Source: Flavobacteriales bacterium 33_180_T64
GTDB taxonomy: Bacteria > Bacteroidota > Bacteroidia > Flavobacteriales > Flavobacteriaceae
NCBI GenBank assembly: GCA_002162685.1
Contig: MAAQ01000020.1
Location: 62,001 to 126,000, forward strand
Direction: 5' to 3'
Length of the DNA stretch: 64,000 nucleotides
This document shows positions 50,758 to 59,326 of the stretch, piece by piece. The stretch's first letter is position 1. Every line of letters starts with the position of its first letter. The position numbers were made by a program, and so were the translations under genes. The notes below the pieces were generated by a model. That model was not told the DNA's origin and did not search any database. It saw only the letters and a list, made by a program, of their open reading frames with translations.

Positions 50758-51289
50758 AGTCTTCTTTTTTAAGTTCGTACCAATTCACCATTTCGCTCTC
50801 ATAAGGAAACTGCTCAATATACTGTAATCCTATTTTTTGTAATATGGCATTAGAAGCGGTATTGCCTGTTTCTGCGGCACCACAAATGAGATCTAGTTTT
50901 AGGTTTTGAAAACCATAGTCTAATACCGCAATAGATGACTCTGTAGCATAGCCTTTTCCCCAATATTTGGGCATAAAACGATACCCAATATCATAAAATT
51001 CTTTTTTAGTTCCTAGGGTTTCTATTTCGCCAGTGTTTAATTTTAAACCAGACCATCCTATAAAGTTTCCCGAAGATTTTTCAATAGTTGCAAATCGACC
51101 AATACCACGCTCAAGGTATTGTGTTCTAATAAATGCAATGGCAGCTTCTGCCTGTGCTTTTGTGTTAATAGGGTTTTTGCCAAGGTATTTGTGTACCTCA
51201 GGATTTGAGTCTAACTCAAACATGTCGTCAACGTCAGTTATTAATAGCTCACGCATGATAAGACGTTCTGTTTCTAAAAAAAAGTGCAT
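50738..51289 (-). CDS. GNAT family N-acetyltransferase (RimJ/RimL-like)
   Basis: 'TERLIMRELLITDVDDMFELDSNPEVHKYLG', 'GKGYATESSIAVLDYGF'. Confidence 0.92.
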   Translation of the reverse strand: MHFFLETERLIMRELLITDVDDMFELDSNPEVHKYLGKNPINTKAQAEAAIAFIRTQYLERGIGRFATIEKSSGNFIGWSGLKLNTGEIETLGTKKEFYDIGYRFMPKYWGKGYATESSIAVLDYGFQNLKLDLICGAAETGNTASNAILQKIGLQYIEQFPYESEMVNWYELKKEDYAKTMS

Positions 51290-51310
51290 GTATAAATATA
51301 CAAAATTTCC

Positions 51311-51370
51311 GTTTACAAACGACTACAAGTGTTTACAAACGATTTTAAGTGTGTAACTACCGACTAAAGT
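51311..51370. repeat. Three tandem ~20-bp repeats (two strong, one degenerate) upstream of ssb
   Basis: GTTTACAAACGACTACAAGT / GTTTACAAACGATTTTAAGT / GTGTAACTACCGACTAAAGT. Confidence 0.75.
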
Positions 51371-51450
51371 TTGTGAGCTGTTTCATATTTGCGGTGTTGA
51401 ACTCATGAAGAGTCAATAGTATTAACTGTTTAACATTAAAATTTAAAATT

Positions 51451-51786
51451 ATGAACACACTTAGAAACAAAGTACAGTTGATTGGAAGATTAGGTCAAGA
51501 TCCAGAAATCGTTAATTTTTCCGACGGAAACAAAATGGCAAAGTTCTCTTTAGCTACAGATGATAGCTATAAGGACAAAGACGGAAACAAAGTAGAGCGT
51601 GCTTATTGGCATAATATTGTGGTACGTGGTGGACTTGTAAAAGTTGTAGAAGACTATGTAACCAAAGGACAAGAAATTGTTGTAGAAGGAAAACTTACTA
51701 ACCGTTCTTGGGATGATAAAGATGGTACTAAACGTTATACCACAGAAATCATTTGCAATGAATTATTGATGTTGAGTAAATCATAA
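51451..51786 (+). CDS. ssb: Single-stranded DNA-binding protein
   Basis: 'NKVQLIGRLGQDPEIVNFSDGNKMAKFSLATDDSYKDKDG', OB-fold. Confidence 0.93.
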   Translation: MNTLRNKVQLIGRLGQDPEIVNFSDGNKMAKFSLATDDSYKDKDGNKVERAYWHNIVVRGGLVKVVEDYVTKGQEIVVEGKLTNRSWDDKDGTKRYTTEIICNELLMLSKS

Positions 51787-51804
51787 CTCAAACTCTAAAT
51801 ACTA

Positions 51805-51834
51805 AAAAGGCTTCCATCTTGGAAGCCTTTTTTT
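51805..51834 (+). terminator. Intrinsic terminator after ssb
   Basis: AAAAAGGCTTCCATCTTGGAAGCCTTTTTTT. Confidence 0.85.
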
Positions 51835-51853
51835 ATGGAATTTTTATTCTAAA

Positions 51854-52243
51854 TTACTTTACCGTCAATGTGTATTGAGGTGTTGGATTCATTGGACAAA
51901 AGTATAGGTATTCTCCCTTTTCTAAAAGGGTAACTTTTGATTTCTCCTTAGTATTATTATCCACGACTTTGGTGACATATGCCGTTTTAATGTGGTTTTC
52001 TGGGTTTGATGCATCTTTACCTTTTTGGATGAGTACAAATCCAACTTGGTGTCCTACATTATTATTTGATATTTCAAAAATATACGATCCCTCTTTAAGT
52101 GTCAATTCTTGTTGTGTGAATGCGCCTTTTGTTTGTTCTAAGCTTACAGTTTTCACTATAGCATTATGTTTCATTTTATCTTGAGCATTTGTGTTAAATG
52201 TAAATGCGATAACCATTACGATTGTTGAAATTAGTGTTTTCAT
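51854..52243 (-). CDS. Cupredoxin-like secreted protein
   Basis: Signal peptide; 'KEGSYIFEISNNNVGHQVGFVL', 'KGEYLYFCPMNPTPQYTLTVK'. Confidence 0.78.
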   Translation of the reverse strand: MKTLISTIVMVIAFTFNTNAQDKMKHNAIVKTVSLEQTKGAFTQQELTLKEGSYIFEISNNNVGHQVGFVLIQKGKDASNPENHIKTAYVTKVVDNNTKEKSKVTLLEKGEYLYFCPMNPTPQYTLTVK

Positions 52244-52272
52244 CTTATTTATATTTTTTGATTAATTAAATG

Positions 52273-52821
52273 TTATACGAAAGCGCCTTCTAATGAAGCT
52301 GCTACAGGGAAATCTACAGGAATTTCAGTTGTGTTATTAATGTAGTTTGAAATTGTTTTATCACCAACTAATGAGATCGTATCAATTAAATTGGCTTTTG
52401 TAAATCCAGCATCAAAATAGTTTTCTAAGACATCTTGATCTGTATTCCCTCTGTTTTCGGTAATGTTTTTAGCTAACCTAGCTAGTGCATCTAGTTTAGT
52501 ATCAAATGAAGCCTTTCCTACTCTTAATTCTAAAATTTGCTCATCGTTAAAACCGTTCATTTTTCCAATTGCTGTGTGTGCAGATAAACAGTAAGTACAG
52601 TTATTAACCTGACTTACAGCTAAGTTTACGGCTTCCTTTTCTTTTGCAGATAATGAGGTTTTTGCATTAGAAAAATTTAAATAGTTTTCTAAAGCGGTAT
52701 CGCTATTAGCAAATGTTGCATATAGATTAGGAACAAAACCTAATGCTTTATTAAGGTTATCAAAAATAGCTTGATTATTTTCGCTTACGGTTTCTCTTGT
52801 CGGTACATTAAATGTATTCAT
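52273..52821 (-). CDS. Carboxymuconolactone decarboxylase/AhpD-like protein
   Basis: 'LAVSQVNNCTYCLSAHTAIGK' CxxC...H motif. Confidence 0.93.
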   Translation of the reverse strand: MNTFNVPTRETVSENNQAIFDNLNKALGFVPNLYATFANSDTALENYLNFSNAKTSLSAKEKEAVNLAVSQVNNCTYCLSAHTAIGKMNGFNDEQILELRVGKASFDTKLDALARLAKNITENRGNTDQDVLENYFDAGFTKANLIDTISLVGDKTISNYINNTTEIPVDFPVAASLEGAFV

Positions 52822-52923
52822 AATAATATTTGTGTTTTATATCTTGATTGTATTTCAAGAACTGTTAGTAATTATTTACACTGCAAAGATGCAATGTGTA
52901 TGCATGTATTGGAAGGGTTGTAT

Positions 52924-52950
52924 TTCCTTTTGACATGTCAATTTTTCCCT
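52924..52950. promoter_or_regulatory. 27-bp repeat copy 1 containing palindrome TTGACATGTCAA
   Basis: TTCCTTTTGACATGTCAATTTTTCCCT, identical to 53195-53221. Confidence 0.8.
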
Positions 52951-52974
52951 TAGTAAGGTTTTTTCTTAGAAAAC

Positions 52975-53127
52975 TTAATTAATAAAAGGTTTTTCGGCAT
53001 CACAATAGAAATCGTGAATGTATTTTTGCTCACAATGTGTTTTTAAATTTATGGTGCGAACAGGTTTTTTGTTGCTATGAGTAAATAATTTTATTAAATT
53101 GAAAATGGATATGTGTTTTGAATTCAT
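52975..53127 (-). CDS. Small 50-aa ORF of unknown function
   Basis: MNSKHISIFNLIKLFTHSNKKPVRTINLKTHCEQKYIHDFYCDAEKPFIN*; preceded by same promoter module as the AhpD-like gene. Confidence 0.4.
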   Translation of the reverse strand: MNSKHISIFNLIKLFTHSNKKPVRTINLKTHCEQKYIHDFYCDAEKPFIN

Positions 53128-53194
53128 CTTTATAAGTGTTTTATTTTATCACTACAAAGATGTGAAACCCATAGTCTATAACCCATAGGCTTTA

Positions 53195-53221
53195 TTCCTT
53201 TTGACATGTCAATTTTTCCCT
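53195..53221. promoter_or_regulatory. 27-bp repeat copy 2 containing palindrome TTGACATGTCAA
   Basis: TTCCTTTTGACATGTCAATTTTTCCCT; overlaps stop codon of the AraC-family gene. Confidence 0.8.
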
Positions 53222-54059
53222 AAACTGATGTTTGGCTATTTTTCTTGAACTGTGAAGGCGTGAAAGCCGTTTGTTTTTTGAAGAGACGACTTAAATGCGA
53301 AGCATCATCAAATCCAATATCATAAGCAATTTCTTTTGATGTTCTATCCGTGTATAATAATTGGCGTTTAGTTTCTAATACAATGCGATTGTGAATAATT
53401 TGTAACGGACTTTTATCATACTTAGCAAAACCGTTAGAAAGTGTTTTCGGAGATTTATTTAGCTTCTCAGCATAAAAAGCGACACCATGCTCTTTTTTGT
53501 AATGAGTTTCAACGAGTAAATTGTAATGCCTTAAAGTCTCATTAGTGCCTTTTAAAGTGGCTTTTTCTCCAGGTATAGATTTCAGTAGCCTTGTTATTTT
53601 TATTATAAATCTGGCCATGAGCATTCGTAACATTTCTGCTTGAATAGTATCTGCCGTTTCAAGTTCATCTAAGAAAATGTCGTGTAAAGCTGTAAATTTA
53701 TGTTGTTCTTTTTCATTTAAGGAAATAATTGGAATATGTGCATTTCCGAAGAATAATAAACCCACACAACCAACTTCTTTATCATGGTCTTTAATACAAT
53801 AAAATGCTCTGTTAAATTGATAGACAATCACATCGTTACCTTCAACAAATTGAAAATATTGAATTGAGGTTAATGATACTATTTGGTGCGCTTTTATAGT
53901 TATCGGAACACCATCTATTAAGACTTTAATAGGTGATTTGGTAGCCCAAATAAACGTAAATAAACCAATAGCTTTTGGTGTGCTAAATCCATCAAGTAAA
54001 GTCTCGTTACCGATTTTTAGAATCGCGTCAGTTGAAAACTCAGTAAATGTTTTTGTCAT
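53220..54059 (-). CDS. AraC family transcriptional regulator
   Basis: C-term 'TDRTSKEIAYDIGFDDASHLSRLFKKQTAFTPSQFKK'. Confidence 0.93.
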   Translation of the reverse strand: MTKTFTEFSTDAILKIGNETLLDGFSTPKAIGLFTFIWATKSPIKVLIDGVPITIKAHQIVSLTSIQYFQFVEGNDVIVYQFNRAFYCIKDHDKEVGCVGLLFFGNAHIPIISLNEKEQHKFTALHDIFLDELETADTIQAEMLRMLMARFIIKITRLLKSIPGEKATLKGTNETLRHYNLLVETHYKKEHGVAFYAEKLNKSPKTLSNGFAKYDKSPLQIIHNRIVLETKRQLLYTDRTSKEIAYDIGFDDASHLSRLFKKQTAFTPSQFKKNSQTSV

Positions 54060-54103
54060 TTGTAATTAGTCATAAAAAGATGACGAGCATTACAAGTATA
54101 CTA

Positions 54104-56485
54104 TTAATTTACTGGAATTACTTTTTCATCAATTATAAAATTACCGTCATTGTCAATCCCTTCAATAAAAATTTTGATATAATCATTTGTGGTATTAAAA
54201 ACTTGGAAACTGGCTTGACCATTAGCATCAATAGTAATATTAGGTTTCCAACCTATAACACCATATTCTTTAAAAAACTGAGTTTTATAATAATTGTATT
54301 TAGGGGTATAGAACATTTTTGCTTTTGAAAAGGTTAAAGGGAATTTATAATCCTTATAATTCTCACCATATCGCGTTCTAAACTCAACATTTGGATCTGT
54401 CCAAAGTTTAATGACTCCTGCGCCACCTCGCATACCTTCGCCAACACCCGATTTATTGATTTCAATATAATCGACACTATTCATATCAAATGTTGCTAAA
54501 AACCCAAAATCGGAAAGCAATGACCCATTAAGATAAACAACAGGTGTGGTATTATTAGGTGTTATTGGGTTTCTTATTGTAATAGTTAGAATTCCACCAT
54601 AATCGGATGTTACAAATCCTTTTCCACTTAAATATTGTGCTAAAGATCGATTTGATCGACGTTTTCTATCATCAAAAAAGTCAAGTCTTCCAGCTGCACG
54701 ACGTTCCAGTTGTTCTATTCTCGTTTCTTCTTTTCTAGCTTCAATAAGAACTTCATCTAGTTGTTGTGTCTCATCAAGAATTGAAGCAGCAAAAGGTTGT
54801 ATTTGAGTGGCAACGGTATATGGAATAGAATTAGGTTTTAAGGTTTCATACGAATTAATATATTCTGGAACCTTTGAAGGCGAAAACTGAATATAAAGGT
54901 TAGGCTTATCCATTTTACTTTTTTTATTAATCTCACCAATATTTAGCTTTTCATTATCACTTGGGAAGAGGCTTGTCTTGATAAAGCTTTTCTCATTATC
55001 ACCAACAACAAATACATCTCCTTTGTTTTCTCTAAGTGCAAACATTAGAAATTGATTAGATTTCTTCGAATTAATATTAGCCTGAAAACCGATGCCGTTT
55101 TCAAAAACAAATGTATTGTTAGGTGTTTTCGTGAAAATGGTGTCCCAGTCATAACTACTCCAACCTTGTGTAATTAATAGGTTATCTAATTCGTATTTTT
55201 TCTTTCGGTCAATATCTTGAAAATAGTAAGCGCCATTTTCGATATATCCATTAACATAAGGTTGTAAAAGGGAATACGAAGCAATATTATGATGGCTGCC
55301 ATAGCCTTTAGTATCTGAGTGTAACACAGAAATACTCATTTTATGTTTTGTGTTTAGATTGAATTGTTTTACTGAAAAATTAACGATTAACGAATCAAAA
55401 TCTTTTGAAACCGTAGGCTCGTTAATAGCATACACATTAACGCCGTCATGATTAAAATATAGACGTTCTAATACCGGATTATTTTTGCTATCAAAAACAG
55501 TGAAAATATTAATACCTGGATTTAAATCTTCTTTCTTTATTAATTTTAATGTTTCTAAATTTTCAAATGAAAATAATATCATTTTTATGTCCTTTCCATT
55601 ATGAATAGAAAGTTTATACGTTGTATTTTTTATGTCAGGTAAAGTAGACGGGTTAGTGCTAAACTTTATAGCAATATTTTTTCCAAGATCGGTTAATGCT
55701 AAGGTTATTCCTTTAGGTTTGATGTTGTTAATTTGAAATATAAACGTTTTGCCTAAATTCTCGATTTTTGCCTTATAAGTCTCACCTATTTTTGGAGTAA
55801 GTATAAATCGGCCAATACCAAATTTATTGGTTTTAAATGTTGTAATCACATTGTTTAGATTGTCTAATATTTCTCCTTGAGTTTCAGCAATTCCAAAACC
55901 AGCTTCATTTTTTATAACAACACCAACTGTATTTTGAATCTCTGAAACAAAATGACCGCCTTCAGGTAAGAATTGAGCATCAATTTTATTCTCTAAGGTT
56001 TCAGATTTTATAATAGCATCTATTTCTGGATCTATAATTTTTATCGATTCAACAAAAATATTTTGTTCTTCAAAATTTTTCATCCAATTGGTATAAGCCA
56101 TAAAGGTGTAGTCTCCTGATGAAAAATCTTCATTAATATCAAAAGTTCCAACAGAAAAACCGTTTTCTACTTTAATAAGCTGACTCTTAATAATTTTGTT
56201 GTCCTTGTCAGAAATTGTACAATATAAATTTGCCGTTAAATCTGATGGTTTTTTTGTGTTCTTATCTAATACATAAGCACTAAAACCTATACATTCACCT
56301 TTTAAGTATACCGATTTATTTAAATGCACATAAGCAATTTCTCTAGGTAAGTTGCTGTAGTTTTCATAAGAAGAAATCACATCAGGGTTTTCTTGAGCAT
56401 TAGAGATAAATGGAAAAAATAAACACACAGAAAGCATTATGAAGAAAGGTGTTTTCAATTTTTGAAGGCGTAGATTTATAATCAT
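54104..56485 (-). CDS. Large exported protein with MG2-like N-term and TonB plug-like domain
   Basis: 'REIAYVHLNKSVYLKGECIGFSAYVLDK' MG2-like; 'DSVDYIEINKSGVGEGMRGGAGVIKLWTD'-type plug end. Confidence 0.75.
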   Translation of the reverse strand: MIINLRLQKLKTPFFIMLSVCLFFPFISNAQENPDVISSYENYSNLPREIAYVHLNKSVYLKGECIGFSAYVLDKNTKKPSDLTANLYCTISDKDNKIIKSQLIKVENGFSVGTFDINEDFSSGDYTFMAYTNWMKNFEEQNIFVESIKIIDPEIDAIIKSETLENKIDAQFLPEGGHFVSEIQNTVGVVIKNEAGFGIAETQGEILDNLNNVITTFKTNKFGIGRFILTPKIGETYKAKIENLGKTFIFQINNIKPKGITLALTDLGKNIAIKFSTNPSTLPDIKNTTYKLSIHNGKDIKMILFSFENLETLKLIKKEDLNPGINIFTVFDSKNNPVLERLYFNHDGVNVYAINEPTVSKDFDSLIVNFSVKQFNLNTKHKMSISVLHSDTKGYGSHHNIASYSLLQPYVNGYIENGAYYFQDIDRKKKYELDNLLITQGWSSYDWDTIFTKTPNNTFVFENGIGFQANINSKKSNQFLMFALRENKGDVFVVGDNEKSFIKTSLFPSDNEKLNIGEINKKSKMDKPNLYIQFSPSKVPEYINSYETLKPNSIPYTVATQIQPFAASILDETQQLDEVLIEARKEETRIEQLERRAAGRLDFFDDRKRRSNRSLAQYLSGKGFVTSDYGGILTITIRNPITPNNTTPVVYLNGSLLSDFGFLATFDMNSVDYIEINKSGVGEGMRGGAGVIKLWTDPNVEFRTRYGENYKDYKFPLTFSKAKMFYTPKYNYYKTQFFKEYGVIGWKPNITIDANGQASFQVFNTTNDYIKIFIEGIDNDGNFIIDEKVIPVN

Positions 56486-56721
56486 TTATAAAACAGTTTA
56501 TTTATGTAGAAAAATTACTACAATTATTGTTCCAAAACTAATTGAAATCAATTTAAAATTTACATTAATTAGTTTTTTTTTAAGACTATAAGAATCTTAA
56601 TTAACACAGTGTTATAATTCGTCTTTTTCATTAGATGAATTCTTTTTTGAGAATTCCGTAAAAATGTCAAATAATTTATAAAAGACACTGTGCTTCATTA
56701 TCTTTATATAAACTTATCGAG

Positions 56722-59304
56722 ATGTCTACACAACCTAAATTGACAAGATTTAAACAAAACGTGATGTCTAAATACCAAATTTATAATGGTATTTTTATGA
56801 CTTTACCTTTTGATGCTGTTACAAAAACGGGTGTTTTGCTGCCTTTATTTCATGAAACTTGTGAAAAAGGATTTAAAGCAGGTGATGACCCAAAAACTAT
56901 TGTTGAGACATTTTTCAAAAAGTATCAATCAAGACGCTCAAAAGAGAGTCAAATCAACCTATTGTTTAGGTTTATTCAATATATAGAGCGACAAGTTGTT
57001 TTATTTGATGCTATTGAAGATGCAGCCTTTCCAATTGTAAACAATATGGATGGAATTGGAACTTTGAGAAGTTTAAAAGAATCTGCAACTTCAGAAAATA
57101 AATTAGAAGAACTTAAGCAATATCTCGAAGAATTTAAAGTGCGTATTGTTCTTACAGCGCATCCAACGCAGTTTTATCCAGGAAGTGTTTTAGGTATTAT
57201 TACAGATTTAACCAAAGCCATAAAAAACAATGATTTATTAGCTATCAATGATTTGTTAGCACAATTAGGTAAAACGCCATTTTTTAAGCATAAAAAGCCA
57301 ACACCATATGACGAAGCAGTAAGTTTAATATGGTATTTAGAAAATGTATTTTATTATTCATTTGGAAGCATCTATGATTATATACAACAAAATATCTTCG
57401 AAGGAAGACAAATTGATAATAACATTATAAATATAGGATTTTGGCCAGGAGGAGATAGAGATGGAAATCCGTTTGTTACTCCAGAAATCACACTAAAAGT
57501 TGCCAATAGATTACGAGAAACTGTATTAAAAAACTACTATCGCGACATTAGAAAATTAAGACGTAAACTTACATTTAAAGGTGTTGAAGAGCGTTTATCA
57601 AAATTAGAAATACTCGTGTATAATTCTTTTATTTCTTCAGGAAAATCTGAGATTACTTTAACTTATTTTATTTCAGAATTAACCGAAATAAAAGCTATCG
57701 TGATAAAAGAACACCAATCCTTATATCTAGATCAAATTAATAGTTTGCTTAATAAAATTCATTTGTTTGGTTTCCATTTTGGAGCATTAGATATTCGTCA
57801 AGATAGTCGTGCTCACGCTTCGGTTTTTAATACGATGGTCGATAAAGTCATTGCTTCGGGAAGCTCAGTTTTTCCTAGTAACTATCACGAATTATCAGAC
57901 ACCGAACAAGTAAAAGTGCTTTCTAAAGTTAAAGGTTCGGTAGATCTTTCCTTATTTAGTGATGAGACCGTTTTAAAAACACTTAACACAATGAAAGCCA
58001 TAAAAACAATTCAACAATCAAATGGAGAAAAGGCTGCTAATCGTTATATTATTAGTAACAATCAGTCGACATTACATGTGATGCAGTTATTTGCTATGTT
58101 GAAATTAGTCGCGTTTGAAGATGAATTAACGGTTGATATTGGTCCGTTATTTGAAACCATTACCGATTTAAAAAACGCACCTGCTGTCATGGAAGCATTA
58201 TATACCAATCCAGAATATGCAAAGCATTTAAAAAAGCGTGATAATAAACAAACCATAATGTTAGGGTTTAGCGACGGAACAAAAGATGGTGGTTATCTTA
58301 TGGCAAATTGGGCAATATTTAAGGCAAAAGAACGTCTTACTGAAATTTCGAGACACTATGGTGTTACTGTAATTTTCTTTGATGGTCGTGGTGGACCACC
58401 AGCAAGAGGCGGTGGAAAGACGCATCAATTTTATGCGTCTTTAGGCCCAACTATTGAAGATAAAGAAGTGCAATTAACCATTCAAGGTCAGACTATTAGT
58501 TCTAATTTTGGAACCTTAGATTCTTCGCAATATAACTTAGAACAATTGATAAGCTCTGGGATTTTAAACCGACTTAATGCGACTAATACAGCCATGCTAA
58601 AAGAAAATACTAAAGTCATGGATGATTTAGCAAATCTAAGTTTTAAAGCCTATAGTGATTTTAAAAATCATCCCATGTTTGTGCCTTACTTAGAACGTAT
58701 GAGTACGTTGAAATACTATGCAAAAACTAATATTGGGAGTAGACCATCTAAGCGAGGGAAATCTGATAAATTGATTTTTGAAGATTTAAGGGCTATCCCA
58801 TTTGTTGGAAGCTGGAGTCAGTTAAAACAAAATGTCCCTGGGTTTTTTGGCGTAGGAACTGCACTTAAGTATTATGAAGATAAAGGTGAGTTTGATAAAG
58901 TCATACAGTTGTATAAGAGTTCGAGTTTCTTTAAAACTTTAATAGAAAATAGCATGATGTCATTATCAAAATCCTTTTTTGATTTGACAAAATATATGGC
59001 CGAAGATAAAGAATTTGGTGAATTTTGGGCGATTATTCATACCGAATACGAAACTTCAAAACGCTTGCTTTTAAAACTTAGTGGGTCTAAGGTGCTTATG
59101 GAAGAAGAGCCTGCAGGAAAAGCATCTATTGATGTTAGAGAATCTATAGTATTGCCATTATTAACCATACAGCAATATGCATTGAAGAAGCTTCAAGAGT
59201 TAGAAAAGGCAGAGGTTAGAGACACCGAACAAATAGCGGTTTTTGAAAATATAGTAACACGTTCACTCTTCGGAAATATTAATGCTAGTCGCAATTCGGC
59301 TTAA
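56722..59304 (+). CDS. ppc: Phosphoenolpyruvate carboxylase
   Basis: 'VLTAHPTQFYPGSVLG', 'GFWPGGDRDGNPFVT', 'FFDGRGGPPARGGGKTHQF', 'MLGFSDGTKDGG'. Confidence 0.95.
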   Translation: MSTQPKLTRFKQNVMSKYQIYNGIFMTLPFDAVTKTGVLLPLFHETCEKGFKAGDDPKTIVETFFKKYQSRRSKESQINLLFRFIQYIERQVVLFDAIEDAAFPIVNNMDGIGTLRSLKESATSENKLEELKQYLEEFKVRIVLTAHPTQFYPGSVLGIITDLTKAIKNNDLLAINDLLAQLGKTPFFKHKKPTPYDEAVSLIWYLENVFYYSFGSIYDYIQQNIFEGRQIDNNIINIGFWPGGDRDGNPFVTPEITLKVANRLRETVLKNYYRDIRKLRRKLTFKGVEERLSKLEILVYNSFISSGKSEITLTYFISELTEIKAIVIKEHQSLYLDQINSLLNKIHLFGFHFGALDIRQDSRAHASVFNTMVDKVIASGSSVFPSNYHELSDTEQVKVLSKVKGSVDLSLFSDETVLKTLNTMKAIKTIQQSNGEKAANRYIISNNQSTLHVMQLFAMLKLVAFEDELTVDIGPLFETITDLKNAPAVMEALYTNPEYAKHLKKRDNKQTIMLGFSDGTKDGGYLMANWAIFKAKERLTEISRHYGVTVIFFDGRGGPPARGGGKTHQFYASLGPTIEDKEVQLTIQGQTISSNFGTLDSSQYNLEQLISSGILNRLNATNTAMLKENTKVMDDLANLSFKAYSDFKNHPMFVPYLERMSTLKYYAKTNIGSRPSKRGKSDKLIFEDLRAIPFVGSWSQLKQNVPGFFGVGTALKYYEDKGEFDKVIQLYKSSSFFKTLIENSMMSLSKSFFDLTKYMAEDKEFGEFWAIIHTEYETSKRLLLKLSGSKVLMEEEPAGKASIDVRESIVLPLLTIQQYALKKLQELEKAEVRDTEQIAVFENIVTRSLFGNINASRNSA

Positions 59305-59326
59305 TATTAGATGTCCAGTTTAAGAA

